Assembly (NCBI RefSeq): GCF_014651055.1
Contig: NZ_BMWD01000003.1
Span: 1 to 64,000 of the forward strand
DNA from: Streptomyces fructofermentans
GTDB lineage: Bacteria > Actinomycetota > Actinomycetes > Streptomycetales > Streptomycetaceae
Direction of reading: 5' to 3'
Length of the DNA stretch: 64,000 nt
The notes beneath the pieces are model-generated. The model saw only the letters and a list, made by a program, of their open reading frames with translations, had not been told where the DNA came from and searched no databases. The stretch's first letter is position 1, and every line of letters begins with the position of its first letter. The position numbers and the translations under genes are program-made. Of this stretch, positions 10,841 through 18,867 are shown in pieces.

Positions 10841-11755
10841 TCAGTGCGGGGCGGTCCCGGACCCGAGCACGGTGGCGCCGGGCACCGGACCTGCCGCGAC
10901 GCGCGCGGTGCGGCAGGTCCGTGAGGCGAGCAGCGCCTCGGCGGTCGTGGCCGCCGACTCCGCGTCGCGGACGAGGAACGCGGTGGTCGGGCCGGAGCCC
11001 GAGACCAGCGCGGCCAGGGCGCCGGCGGCCGTGCCCGCGTCCAGGGTGCGGGCCAGCGACGGGCGCAGGGACAGCGCGGCGGGCTGGAGGTCGTTGGTCA
11101 GGGCCGCCGCGAGGGCGTCGGGGTCACCGGCGGCCAGGGCGTCCAGGAGTCGCGTCGAGGCGACCGGGGCGGGCACCTCGACGCCCTCGTTGAGCCGGTC
11201 GAACTCCCCGTACACGGCGGGGGTCGACAGTCCGCCGTCCGCCACCGCGAACACCCAGTGGAAGGTCCCGCCGGTCTCCAGGGTGCGCAGCTTCTCGCCG
11301 CGTCCGGTGCCGAGGGCCGCACCGCCGACCAGGCTGAACGGCACGTCGCTGCCCAGCTCGGCGCAGATGTCGAGGAGTTCCTCGCGCGAGGCGCCCGTAC
11401 CCCAGAGGGCGTCGCAGGCGAGGAGCGCGCCCGCCCCGTCCGCGGAGCCGCCCGCCATGCCGCCGGCCACCGGGATGTCCTTGGCGATGTGGACGTGCAC
11501 GTCCGCCGGGCGCCCGTACCGGGCGGCGAGCTTCTCGGCCGCCCGGGCCGCCAGGTTCGTGCGGTCGAGGGGGACCTGGGAGGCGCCCGGGCCCTCGCAG
11601 GTCACGCGGAGCGTGTCGGCCGGACTCACGGTGACCTCGTCGTACAGGCCGACCGCGAGGAAGACGTTGGCCAGGTCGTGGAAGCCGTCGGGGCGGGCGC
11701 CGCCCACCGCGAGCTGCACGTTGACCTTGGCCGGGACGCGTACGGTCACGCTCAC
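10841..11755 (-). CDS. ispE: 4-diphosphocytidyl-2-C-methyl-D-erythritol kinase
   Basis: GHMP kinase of the non-mevalonate isoprenoid pathway; it phosphorylates CDP-ME at the 2-hydroxyl. The 304-aa protein starts [15 protein letters not shown], with the conserved substrate-binding PAK-N motif, and has the GHMP loop [15 protein letters not shown] near residues 98-112. The GTG start overlaps the rsmA stop codon by 4 nt, so it is coupled to the upstream gene, a pairing conserved in actinobacteria. Confidence 0.97.
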   Translation of the reverse strand: MSVTVRVPAKVNVQLAVGGARPDGFHDLANVFLAVGLYDEVTVSPADTLRVTCEGPGASQVPLDRTNLAARAAEKLAARYGRPADVHVHIAKDIPVAGGMAGGSADGAGALLACDALWGTGASREELLDICAELGSDVPFSLVGGAALGTGRGEKLRTLETGGTFHWVFAVADGGLSTPAVYGEFDRLNEGVEVPAPVASTRLLDALAAGDPDALAAALTNDLQPAALSLRPSLARTLDAGTAAGALAALVSGSGPTTAFLVRDAESAATTAEALLASRTCRTARVAAGPVPGATVLGSGTAPH

Positions 11756-12651
11756 TGCCGCGCCTCCGGGGCCGTGGGCGCCGTGTCGCGCGAAGGCGCC
11801 GACTCGGCGATCCGCGCGAACTCCTCCACGGTCAGGGACTCGCCGCGGGCCTGCGGGGAGACGCCCGCCGCCACGAGGGCGGCCTCGGCCGCGGGGGCCG
11901 AGCCGGCCCAGCCGGACAGGGCGGCCCGCAGGGTCTTGCGGCGCTGCGCGAACGCGGCGTCGACGACGGCGAAGACCTCGCGCCGGGAGGCGGTCGTGCG
12001 GACCGGCTCGGCCCGGCGCACCAGCGACACGAGTCCGCTGTCGACGTTCGGGGCGGGCCAGAAGACGGTGCGCCCGATCGCTCCGGCCCGCCGTACGTCG
12101 GCGTACCAGTTCGCCTTCACGGACGGGACCCCGTACACCTTCGAGCCGGGCGGGGCGGCCAGCCGGTCGGCGACCTCCGCCTGCACCATGACGAGCGTGC
12201 GCTCGATGCTGGGGAAGGTCTCCAGCATGTGCAGCAGGACGGGCACGGCGACGTTGTACGGCAGGTTCGCGACGAGGGCCGTCGGAGGCGGTCCGGGCAG
12301 CTCACGGACGTGCATGGCGTCGGAGTGCACCAGGGCGAACCGGTCCGCCCGCTGCGGCATCCGGGCCGTGATCGTGGCGGGGAGCGCGCCCGCGAGGACG
12401 TCGTCGATCTCCACGGCGACGACCCGGTCGGCCGCCTCCAGCAGGCCGAGCGTCAGTGAGCCGAGCCCCGGGCCCACCTCCACGACCACGTCGTCGGGGC
12501 GTACCTCCGCGGTGCGCACGATGCGGCGGACCGTGTTGGCGTCGATGACGAAGTTCTGACCGCGCTGCTTGGTGGGCCGTACGCCGAGGACGTCCGCGAG
12601 TTCGCGGACCTCGGCGGGGCCCAGGAGGGCGTCGGAGGTGGGGCTGGTCAC
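11752..12651 (-). CDS. rsmA: 16S rRNA (adenine1518-N6/adenine1519-N6)-dimethyltransferase
   Basis: KsgA/RsmA dimethylates two adjacent adenines in the 3'-terminal hairpin of 16S rRNA during late 30S assembly. The 299-aa protein has SAM motif I ([11 protein letters not shown]), the acidic ribose-binding segment VVAVEID and the catalytic NLPYN motif. GTG start at 12651 lacks a ribosome site but lies 6 nt after a TACCCT hexamer, so a leaderless transcript is likely. It overlaps ispE by 4 nt. Confidence 0.96.
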   Translation of the reverse strand: MTSPTSDALLGPAEVRELADVLGVRPTKQRGQNFVIDANTVRRIVRTAEVRPDDVVVEVGPGLGSLTLGLLEAADRVVAVEIDDVLAGALPATITARMPQRADRFALVHSDAMHVRELPGPPPTALVANLPYNVAVPVLLHMLETFPSIERTLVMVQAEVADRLAAPPGSKVYGVPSVKANWYADVRRAGAIGRTVFWPAPNVDSGLVSLVRRAEPVRTTASRREVFAVVDAAFAQRRKTLRAALSGWAGSAPAAEAALVAAGVSPQARGESLTVEEFARIAESAPSRDTAPTAPEARQ

Positions 12652-12657
12652 GGTCCA

Positions 12658-12663
12658 AGGGTA
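12658..12663 (-). promoter_or_regulatory. -10 hexamer of a probable leaderless rsmA transcript
   Basis: TACCCT on the minus strand is separated by six bases from the rsmA GTG. Transcription starting about 7 nt after the hexamer would begin at the start codon. Confidence 0.5.
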
Positions 12664-12711
12664 CGGGTGATGCGGGTGGGGGCCGGTTCACGCCCCCGCG
12701 GGCCCGGCCCC

Positions 12712-14112
12712 TCAGCCCTGGAGCCGCGCCCCGCAGTGCGGCCACGGACTGGCGCCCCGGCGGACGTAGAGCTTCTTCGCCCGCAGGGTCTGCTCGTCCG
12801 CCGAGGCGTCCTGGGGGCGCCCGGAGCCGCCGAGGCCCTGCCAGGTCCGGGTGTCGAACTGGTAGAGCCCGCCGTACGTCCCCGACGGGTCGACCGCGCC
12901 CGCCCGGCCGCCCGACTCGCAGGCGGCCAGCCCCTGCCAGTCCAGGTGGTCGGCGCCCCGTACGGACGTCGGCGCCTCCTTCGTGCCCACCTTGACCACC
13001 TGCGCCTGCGGTTCGCGGAGCACCTCGGTGCCGAGCCGCCGGGGCCGCTGCCGGACGCCGTTGACCGTCCGCAGGGCGTACGTGACCCGCCGCAGCCCGG
13101 CGCGCCCGGCGCGCTCGACGACCTCCGTGCCGCGGAGGAGCGCCGGGTCCCCGGTCCGCCGCACCTCGAAGGGGATCGGCTCCTCCCGCACCTCCTTCGT
13201 GCCGGTGATCCGCATGACCGTCACGGTCTGCCCGTCGCGGGGGAAGCTGCCGGGCGGCACGGACGTGGTGTCCTGGCCGCGCAGGACGATCCCGGCGCCC
13301 TCGACGGCCTCGCGGACCGTCGCCGCGTTCGTGCGGACCGTGCGGGCCCGGCCGTCCGCCATGACCGTCACGGTCCGTTCGGTCCGCACGTCGAGCGCGA
13401 GCCCCTCGCGCCCGATCCGGTGCGAGCGGGCCTCCGACAGGTACGCGCCCTCGGCGCGCACGCCGAGCTGCCGCAGCGCCCCCTCAACCGTGTCGGCCGT
13501 CGTCCAGACCCGGCTGCGCGAGCCGTCGAGGGTGAGGCTCAGGGGCCGCCCGTACCGCACGGAGACCTCGGTCCCGCCGGTCAGGGGGGTGCCGGCGGCG
13601 GGCACCACGGTGTCGTGCGCGCCGACCCTGACGCCCTCGTCGGCGAGGAGTTCGCCCACGTCGTCCGCGAAGGTGTGCAGGGTGCGGGGCGTCCCGTCGA
13701 CGCTCAGCTCGACCGCCTTGTCGTCGGCGACGAACGCGGAGGTGCCGCCCGCGAGGAAGGCCACGACCAGCGCCCGGGGGAGCAGCCGGCGCACATCGGG
13801 GCGTTCGGCGGTCCTGCGGTGCCGGGCGGCCCGCCGGGCCTCGGCGCGCCCGCCGGAGCGCGGCACCTCGACGGTGGGCGGCACCTGCTGCCGGGGAAGC
13901 GTGGGCGCCTCCGGGTCGGCCCACGCGGCCCGCCCGCCCGGGTACGCGCTCCCGCGGGCCGGCCGGTACGTGTCCCCCGTCACGGGCGCCGGTGCCTGCA
14001 CTGTCATGGGCGCTGTCATGGGCGCGGACACGGGCGCGGGCGCCGGGGCCGGTGCGTACGGCTCGGGCGTCTCGTACCTCGGGTCATACGTCTCGTACTG
14101 CGTATTGCTCAC
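12712..14112 (-). CDS. rpfB: resuscitation-promoting factor, RpfB type
   Basis: Secreted or membrane-anchored muralytic enzyme involved in spore germination and outgrowth. From the GTG at 14112 it is 466 aa. Order: Pro/Ala-rich cytoplasmic tail, membrane helix (LVVAFLAGGTSAFVA), three ubiquitin-like DUF348 modules (repeats around KAVELSVDGTPRTLHTFADDV, RPLSLTLDGSRSRVWTTADTV, RTVTVMADGRARTVRTNAATV), a G5 domain, and a C-terminal Rpf domain with catalytic Glu in CESGG and a second Cys in WPHCGA that should form the family disulphide. The TLERVV-preceding extension to 14190 has no support. It lies just upstream of rsmA-ispE, as in other streptomycetes. Confidence 0.95.
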   Translation of the reverse strand: MSNTQYETYDPRYETPEPYAPAPAPAPVSAPMTAPMTVQAPAPVTGDTYRPARGSAYPGGRAAWADPEAPTLPRQQVPPTVEVPRSGGRAEARRAARHRRTAERPDVRRLLPRALVVAFLAGGTSAFVADDKAVELSVDGTPRTLHTFADDVGELLADEGVRVGAHDTVVPAAGTPLTGGTEVSVRYGRPLSLTLDGSRSRVWTTADTVEGALRQLGVRAEGAYLSEARSHRIGREGLALDVRTERTVTVMADGRARTVRTNAATVREAVEGAGIVLRGQDTTSVPPGSFPRDGQTVTVMRITGTKEVREEPIPFEVRRTGDPALLRGTEVVERAGRAGLRRVTYALRTVNGVRQRPRRLGTEVLREPQAQVVKVGTKEAPTSVRGADHLDWQGLAACESGGRAGAVDPSGTYGGLYQFDTRTWQGLGGSGRPQDASADEQTLRAKKLYVRRGASPWPHCGARLQG

Positions 14113-14247
14113 GACGACACGCTCCAGGGTCCGGATCGGGCGAGTGGAACCTAGCGGAGCGTTCGTCACTCTCCAAAGCGGCGCGACCACGCTGTGTCGC
14201 GCGGCGTCCCCCGGTCCCGGACTCCGGGGACGGCGGGCCGCGCCGGC

Positions 14248-15117
14248 TCAGTAGTCGAACGCGCGGGCCGTGTTGGCCGAGATCGCCGTCGCCAGGGCGT
14301 CCTCGTCGAGGTCCCGGACGGCGGCCATGGCACGGACCGTGACCGGAACGAGGTACGGGGCGTTGGGCCGTCCGCGGTAGGGCATCGGCGTCAGGAACGG
14401 CGCGTCGGTCTCGACGAGGACGAGTTCCAGCGGGGCGGCGGCGAGGGCGTCCCGCAGCGGCTGGGCGTTCTTGAAGGTCATGTTCCCGGCGAAGGACATG
14501 TAGTAGCCGGCGCGGGCGCAGACCTCGGCCATGGCGGCGTCCCCGGAGTAGCAGTGGAAGACGGTCCGTTCGGGGGCGCCCTCCTCCTTCAGGATCCGCA
14601 GCACGTCGGCGTGCGCGTCCCGGTCGTGGATGACGAGCGCCTTGCCGTGCCGCTTGGCGATCTCGATGTGGGCGCGGAAGGAGCGCTCCTGGGCCGCCAT
14701 GCCCTCGGGCCCGGTGCGGAAGAAGTCGAGGCCGGTCTCGCCCACCCCCTTGACCTGGGGCAGTGCGGCCAGCCGGTCGATCCCGTCGAGCGCCTCGTCG
14801 AGCGCGGCGTCCCCGCCGGGCACCCGGGCGCCCTGCCGGGACCAGCCGTCGGGATCGCCGTGCACGATGCGGGGTGCCTCGTTGGGGTGCAGCGCGACGG
14901 TCGCGTGGACCGCGTCGTGCGCGGCGGCCGTGTCGGCCGCCCAGCGCGAGCCCGCCAGGTCGCAGCCCACCTGGACGACGGTCGTCACACCCACGGAGGC
15001 GGCCTTGGCCAGAGCCTCCTCGACCGTGCCGGACTGCATGTCGAGATGGGTGTGGGAGTCGGCGACGGGGACGCGCAGGGGGGTCGGCGCGGGCGGGGCT
15101 TCGGCGTTGGAAGGCAT
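14248..15117 (-). CDS. TatD family metal-dependent hydrolase
   Basis: A 289-aa TIM-barrel hydrolase. Metal ligands are visible in DSHTHLD (His22, His24), GVGETGLDF, LVIHDRDAH, FHCYSG and VETDAPFLTP, all in the expected order. TatD proteins act as 3'-5' DNases and proofread D-aminoacyl-tRNA in some bacteria. The ATG lies 6 nt after TAGGAT on the minus strand, with no ribosome site, so the message is probably leaderless. The neighbour rpfB starts 135 bases downstream. Confidence 0.94.
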   Translation of the reverse strand: MPSNAEAPPAPTPLRVPVADSHTHLDMQSGTVEEALAKAASVGVTTVVQVGCDLAGSRWAADTAAAHDAVHATVALHPNEAPRIVHGDPDGWSRQGARVPGGDAALDEALDGIDRLAALPQVKGVGETGLDFFRTGPEGMAAQERSFRAHIEIAKRHGKALVIHDRDAHADVLRILKEEGAPERTVFHCYSGDAAMAEVCARAGYYMSFAGNMTFKNAQPLRDALAAAPLELVLVETDAPFLTPMPYRGRPNAPYLVPVTVRAMAAVRDLDEDALATAISANTARAFDY

Positions 15118-15123
15118 GTACCG

Positions 15124-15129
15124 ATCCTA
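15124..15129 (-). promoter_or_regulatory. -10 hexamer of a probable leaderless tatD-family transcript
   Basis: TAGGAT on the minus strand, six bases before the ATG at 15117. No purine-rich ribosome site intervenes. Confidence 0.5.
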
Positions 15130-15218
15130 CGAAGGGGTCGCCTCCGCGAAGGAGTCGCGCCGGTCTCGTGCCCGCGGGCGGGGAGGAGGGGCCGCGGGCG
15201 TCCGGGCCGGCGCGCGCG

Positions 15219-15740
15219 TCACCCCGCCCGGCGGTGCTGGAACGGGTGCAGCAGGTCGGACAGGTGCCAGTGGTGCTGCCGGCCGGCGGGCCCGGTGGAC
15301 GGACCGGCCGCCCCGGCCCCGCCCTGCCCGTCGGAGACGTCGGTGGAGGTGTCGGCGTCCGCGGCGGAGGCGGTCGCGGAGGCATCGGCGGGCCTGCGCG
15401 GGCGCCCCGGCGCTGGCCGCCGCGCCAGGCTCTGCACGGACGACACCTGCCCGGCGCGCATGATGCGCACCACGTGGCCGTCGCAGTTGACGCACGTGGG
15501 CCTGCTCAGCGGTGACGGCACGACACGGCCGTCCGCGACATAGGTCACGAACTCGGTGCCCCCGGTGTCGAGGCGGTGCTCGATCTCGTACGCCTGCTCC
15601 CAGCCGTGCCCGCATCGCATGCAGGCGAAGGAGTAGGACTCGTGGACCACGGCGGTCGCCGCCGTGCGGTGTCGGGGCTCCCCGGGGATCTTCCCGGTGG
15701 CGCCGGTGGTCGGGCCGGTCTGCCCTGCGATCTCACTCAA
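15219..15740 (-). CDS. conserved zinc-ribbon protein of unknown function
   Basis: A 173-aa protein starting at a TTG preceded by CAGGAG. Two CxxC pairs, Cys40/Cys43 (CMRC) and Cys83/Cys86 (CVNC), about 40 residues apart, form a likely four-Cys zinc site. Residues 100-173 are a disordered Ala/Gly/Ser/Asp-rich tail ending in a His-rich segment (RQHHWHLSDLLHPFQH). No catalytic motif is recognised. Proteins of this look are common in streptomycetes, but I cannot assign a function. It lies between rsmI and the TatD-family gene, all on the minus strand. Confidence 0.8.
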   Translation of the reverse strand: MSEIAGQTGPTTGATGKIPGEPRHRTAATAVVHESYSFACMRCGHGWEQAYEIEHRLDTGGTEFVTYVADGRVVPSPLSRPTCVNCDGHVVRIMRAGQVSSVQSLARRPAPGRPRRPADASATASAADADTSTDVSDGQGGAGAAGPSTGPAGRQHHWHLSDLLHPFQHRRAG

Positions 15741-15916
15741 TGCGGGCTCCTGTTGTCCGGTGGACCGGGACGTATGCGTCCCTTTCGTCCAGTGGACTCC
15801 TCCGGCGCGGTGAACGCACCGGACCTGTCGAGAGTTGGAGCCGTCTTGGGCCTTCCTTGCCGCGGGGCCGCCCGCACGGTGTCCCGCTTTGCCTTACCGC
15901 GTGGTCCTTTGCCGGC

Positions 15917-16774
15917 TCATGGGGCCCGGCGCGTCGCGTTCTTTGCCGCGACGACGGCATCGAACACCTCGCGCTTGGGCAGCCCCGCGTCGGCGGCCAC
16001 GGCGGCGATCGCCTCCTTGCGCCGCTCCCCCGCCTCCTCGCGCACCAGCACCCTGCGTACCAGCTCGTCGGCGTCCAGGTCCTCGGCGCCCTTCTCCGGA
16101 GCGCCCTCCACGACGACGGTGATCTCCCCGCGCACCCCCTCGGCGGCCCAGGCGGCCAGTTCGCCCAGCGGCCCGCGTCTGATCTCCTCGTACGTCTTCG
16201 TCAGCTCGCGGCAGACGGCGGCCCGCCGCTGGTCCCCGAACACCTCGGCCATCGCGGCGAGGGTGTCGTCCAGCCGGTGCGGCGCCTCGAAGAAGACCAT
16301 CGTCCGCCGCTCGCCCTCGGCCTCCCGCAGCCGCGACAGCCGCTCGCCGGCCTTGCGGGGCAGGAACCCCTCGAAGCAGAACCGGTCGACGGGCAGCCCG
16401 GACAGCGCGAGCGCGGTGAGCACCGCGGACGGCCCCGGCACGGCCGTGACCCTGATGTCCTTCTCGACGGCCGCGGCGACCAGCCGGTATCCGGGATCGG
16501 ACACGGACGGCATCCCGGCGTCGGTCACGAGCAGCACGCGCGCCCCGCCCGTCAGGGCCTCCACGAGTTCGGGCGTGCGCGCCGACTCGTTGCCCTCGAA
16601 GTACGACACGACGCGCCCGGACAGCTGTACGTCCAGCGCCTGCGTCAGCCGCCGCAGCCGCCGGGTGTCCTCGGCGGCGATGACGTCGGCCCCCGCCAGT
16701 TCCGCCGCCAGCCGCGGCGGCGCGTCCGCGATGTCCCCGATGGGCGTGCCTGCGAGTACGAGAGTTCCTGTCAC
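15917..16774 (-). CDS. rsmI: 16S rRNA (cytidine1402-2'-O)-methyltransferase
   Basis: RsmI methylates the ribose of C1402 in the decoding centre. From GTG at 16774 the protein is 285 aa, beginning TGTLVLAGTPIGDIADAP, with the tetrapyrrole-methylase-fold signature VIAAEDTRRLRRL and the SAM loop LVTDAGMPSVSDPG. The upstream extension to 16810 does not match the family start. It is divergent from pmt, with 62 bases between start codons. Confidence 0.95.
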   Translation of the reverse strand: MTGTLVLAGTPIGDIADAPPRLAAELAGADVIAAEDTRRLRRLTQALDVQLSGRVVSYFEGNESARTPELVEALTGGARVLLVTDAGMPSVSDPGYRLVAAAVEKDIRVTAVPGPSAVLTALALSGLPVDRFCFEGFLPRKAGERLSRLREAEGERRTMVFFEAPHRLDDTLAAMAEVFGDQRRAAVCRELTKTYEEIRRGPLGELAAWAAEGVRGEITVVVEGAPEKGAEDLDADELVRRVLVREEAGERRKEAIAAVAADAGLPKREVFDAVVAAKNATRRAP

Positions 16775-16824
16775 GGTTCCATCCTCGCAGGGGCGGGCCA
16801 CGGGACTCACACAGACGTGTTCCC

Positions 16825-16830
16825 TACGAT
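16825..16830 (+). promoter_or_regulatory. -10 hexamer of a probable leaderless pmt transcript
   Basis: TACGAT is followed by six bases and then the pmt GTG at 16837. The intervening bases GGCGCG give no ribosome site. Confidence 0.5.
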
Positions 16831-16836
16831 GGCGCG

Positions 16837-18579
16837 GTGACCAGTACCGCGTCCTCCACGGACACCCGGCAGGGACAGGGCGTCGACGAGCAGCGGCCGC
16901 CGTGGCAGCAGCGACTGCGCCGGTTCGGCCATGCGGCCGGACCCGACGAAGACGTCCGCGACCGCCTCGTGCCCGCGTACACCGGGCCCGGCCCCCGCCT
17001 GTGGGCGGCGCTCGGGCTCCGCAAGGAGGCCGCGGACCGCATCACCCGCTGGTCGGCGTGGGGAGGTCCGCTGCTCGTCACGCTGGTGGCGGGCCTGATG
17101 CGCTTCTGGAACCTCGGCAGCCCGAAGGCGGTGATATTCGACGAGACGTACTACGCCAAGGACGCGTGGGCGCTCATCCACCGCGGCTTCGAGGTCAACT
17201 GGGCCAAGAACGCCAACGACCTGATCCTGCAGAACAACGGCGACGTGCCGATCCCCACGGACGCGGCGTACGTCGTCCATCCGCCGGTCGGCAAGTACGT
17301 CATCGGACTCGGCGAGTGGATGTTCGGCTTCACCCCCTTCGGCTGGCGCTTCATGACGGCGCTGCTCGGCACGCTGTCCGTGCTGATGCTGTGCCGGATC
17401 GGCCGGCGGCTGTTCCGCTCGACGTTCCTCGGCTGCCTGGCCGGCGCGCTGATGGCCGTGGACGGCCTGCACTTCGTGATGAGCCGCACCGCGCTGCTCG
17501 ACCAGGTGCTCATGTTCTTCGTCCTCGCGGCCTTCGGCTGCCTGGTCGTCGACCGCGACCGGGCCAGGGAACGCCTGGCGGCGGCGCTCGGGCAGGGTGC
17601 CGACGGGGTGGTGCGCCCCGACGCGCACATCGCGGAGACGACCCGCCTCGGCCTGCGCCCGTGGCGCTGGGCGGCGGGCCTGATGCTGGGTCTGGCCATC
17701 GGCACCAAGTGGAACGGCCTGTACATCCTGGCCGCGTTCGGCCTGCTGACGGTCCTGTGGGACGTCGGCTCACGGCGCGTGGCGGGTGCCCGCCGCCCCC
17801 GTACCGCGGTCCTCCGGCACGACCTGGGCTGGGCCTTCCTGGCCACCGTGCCGGTCGCCGTGGCCACGTACGTCGTCTCGTGGACCGGCTGGTTCCTGTC
17901 CGCCAAGGACGGCACCGGCGGCTACTACCGCGACTGGGCCACGGCCGACGGCCGGACCAGCGACTGGTCCTGGCTGTTCCCCGACTGGTGGCGCAGCCTG
18001 TGGCACTACGAGTCACAGGTCTACGAGTTCCATGTCGGCCTGCACTCCCCGCACACCTACGAGTCGAACCCGTGGAGCTGGATCGTCACCGGCCGCCCGG
18101 TCTCGTACTTCTACGAGTCCCCGCTCCCCGGCAAGGACGGCTGCCCCGCGGACACGGCCGAGAAGTGCGCCCGCGAGGTCCTCGCCCTCGGCACCCCGCT
18201 CCTGTGGTGGGCGGGCGCCTTCGCGCTGCTCTACGTGCTGTGGCGCTGGCTGTTCCGCCGCGACTGGCGGGCCGGGGCGATCGCGTGCGGCATCGTCGCG
18301 GGCTACCTGCCCTGGTTCTTCTACCAGGAACGGACGATCTTCTTCTTCTACGCCGTCGTCTTCGTCCCGTTCCTGTGCCTGGCCGTGGCCATGATGATCG
18401 GCGCGCTCCTCGGCCCGCCCGGCTCGTCCGAACGCCGCCGCGTGGTGGGCGCGGCGGCCTCGGGCGCGCTGGTCCTGCTCATCGTCTGGAACTTCATCTA
18501 CTTCTGGCCCATCTACACCGGCCAGGCGATCCCCATCGAGCACTGGCGCTCGCGGATGTGGCTGGACACCTGGGTCTGA
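16837..18579 (+). CDS. pmt: polyprenyl-phosphate-mannose protein O-mannosyltransferase
   Basis: Membrane enzyme transferring mannose from polyprenyl phosphate mannose to Ser/Thr of exported proteins. The 580-aa protein has about ten to eleven hydrophobic segments. The catalytic acidic pair of the first external loop is visible in VIFDETYYAKDAW (about residues 103-115). A large hydrophilic loop lies between SWTGWFLSAKDG and PLLWWAGAFALLY. In S. coelicolor the Pmt homologue is needed for phage phiC31 infection and affects antibiotic sensitivity. The start GTG at 16837 lies 6 nt after TACGAT. The next gene cluster encodes cell-wall enzymes whose products may be among Pmt substrates; that is inference. 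Confidence 0.94.
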   Translation: MTSTASSTDTRQGQGVDEQRPPWQQRLRRFGHAAGPDEDVRDRLVPAYTGPGPRLWAALGLRKEAADRITRWSAWGGPLLVTLVAGLMRFWNLGSPKAVIFDETYYAKDAWALIHRGFEVNWAKNANDLILQNNGDVPIPTDAAYVVHPPVGKYVIGLGEWMFGFTPFGWRFMTALLGTLSVLMLCRIGRRLFRSTFLGCLAGALMAVDGLHFVMSRTALLDQVLMFFVLAAFGCLVVDRDRARERLAAALGQGADGVVRPDAHIAETTRLGLRPWRWAAGLMLGLAIGTKWNGLYILAAFGLLTVLWDVGSRRVAGARRPRTAVLRHDLGWAFLATVPVAVATYVVSWTGWFLSAKDGTGGYYRDWATADGRTSDWSWLFPDWWRSLWHYESQVYEFHVGLHSPHTYESNPWSWIVTGRPVSYFYESPLPGKDGCPADTAEKCAREVLALGTPLLWWAGAFALLYVLWRWLFRRDWRAGAIACGIVAGYLPWFFYQERTIFFFYAVVFVPFLCLAVAMMIGALLGPPGSSERRRVVGAAASGALVLLIVWNFIYFWPIYTGQAIPIEHWRSRMWLDTWV

Positions 18580-18604
18580 GCGGCCCGGCGCCGGCGGACC
18601 GGAG

Positions 18605-18635
18605 GGGAGGGCGTGGCACGCCGCCGCGCCCTCCC
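18605..18635 (+). terminator. hairpin terminator after pmt
   Basis: GGGAGGGCG (18605-18613) pairs perfectly with CGCCCTCCC (18627-18635) across a 13-nt loop, 25 bases after the pmt stop codon. Confidence 0.75.
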
Positions 18636-18823
18636 GCCGTGTCACGGCCGGACCCCGCGTGCGACCGGGTGCCGGACGAACCAGCCGGAACCGCGCCGCC
18701 CCGCCGCACCCCGGACGCGGCGTCCGGGCCCCGGACGGCCCGGCCCCGTCTCTCTTCGGACAACTTCTGGCCACTGCGGCCCCATACACCACTCCTCCCG
18801 CATACAGTGCGAGCATGGGACAT

Positions 18824-18845
18824 CTTTCTGAACGCGTTCAGAAAG
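18824..18845 (+). promoter_or_regulatory. perfect 22-bp palindrome upstream of first PBP gene
   Basis: The half-site CTTTCTGAACG (18824-18834) is followed without a gap by its exact reverse complement. The core TGAACGCGTTCA looks like a LacI/GntR-type operator. It lies between the likely promoter and the ribosome site (GGGAGGGG, 18853-18860) of the PBP gene starting at 18868. A second GAACGCGTTC core occurs at 8795-8804. The same sequence in RNA could fold into a 9-bp stem with a CGCG loop. Confidence 0.7.
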
Positions 18846-18867
18846 GTTGGCGGGAGGGGATCGCGCG

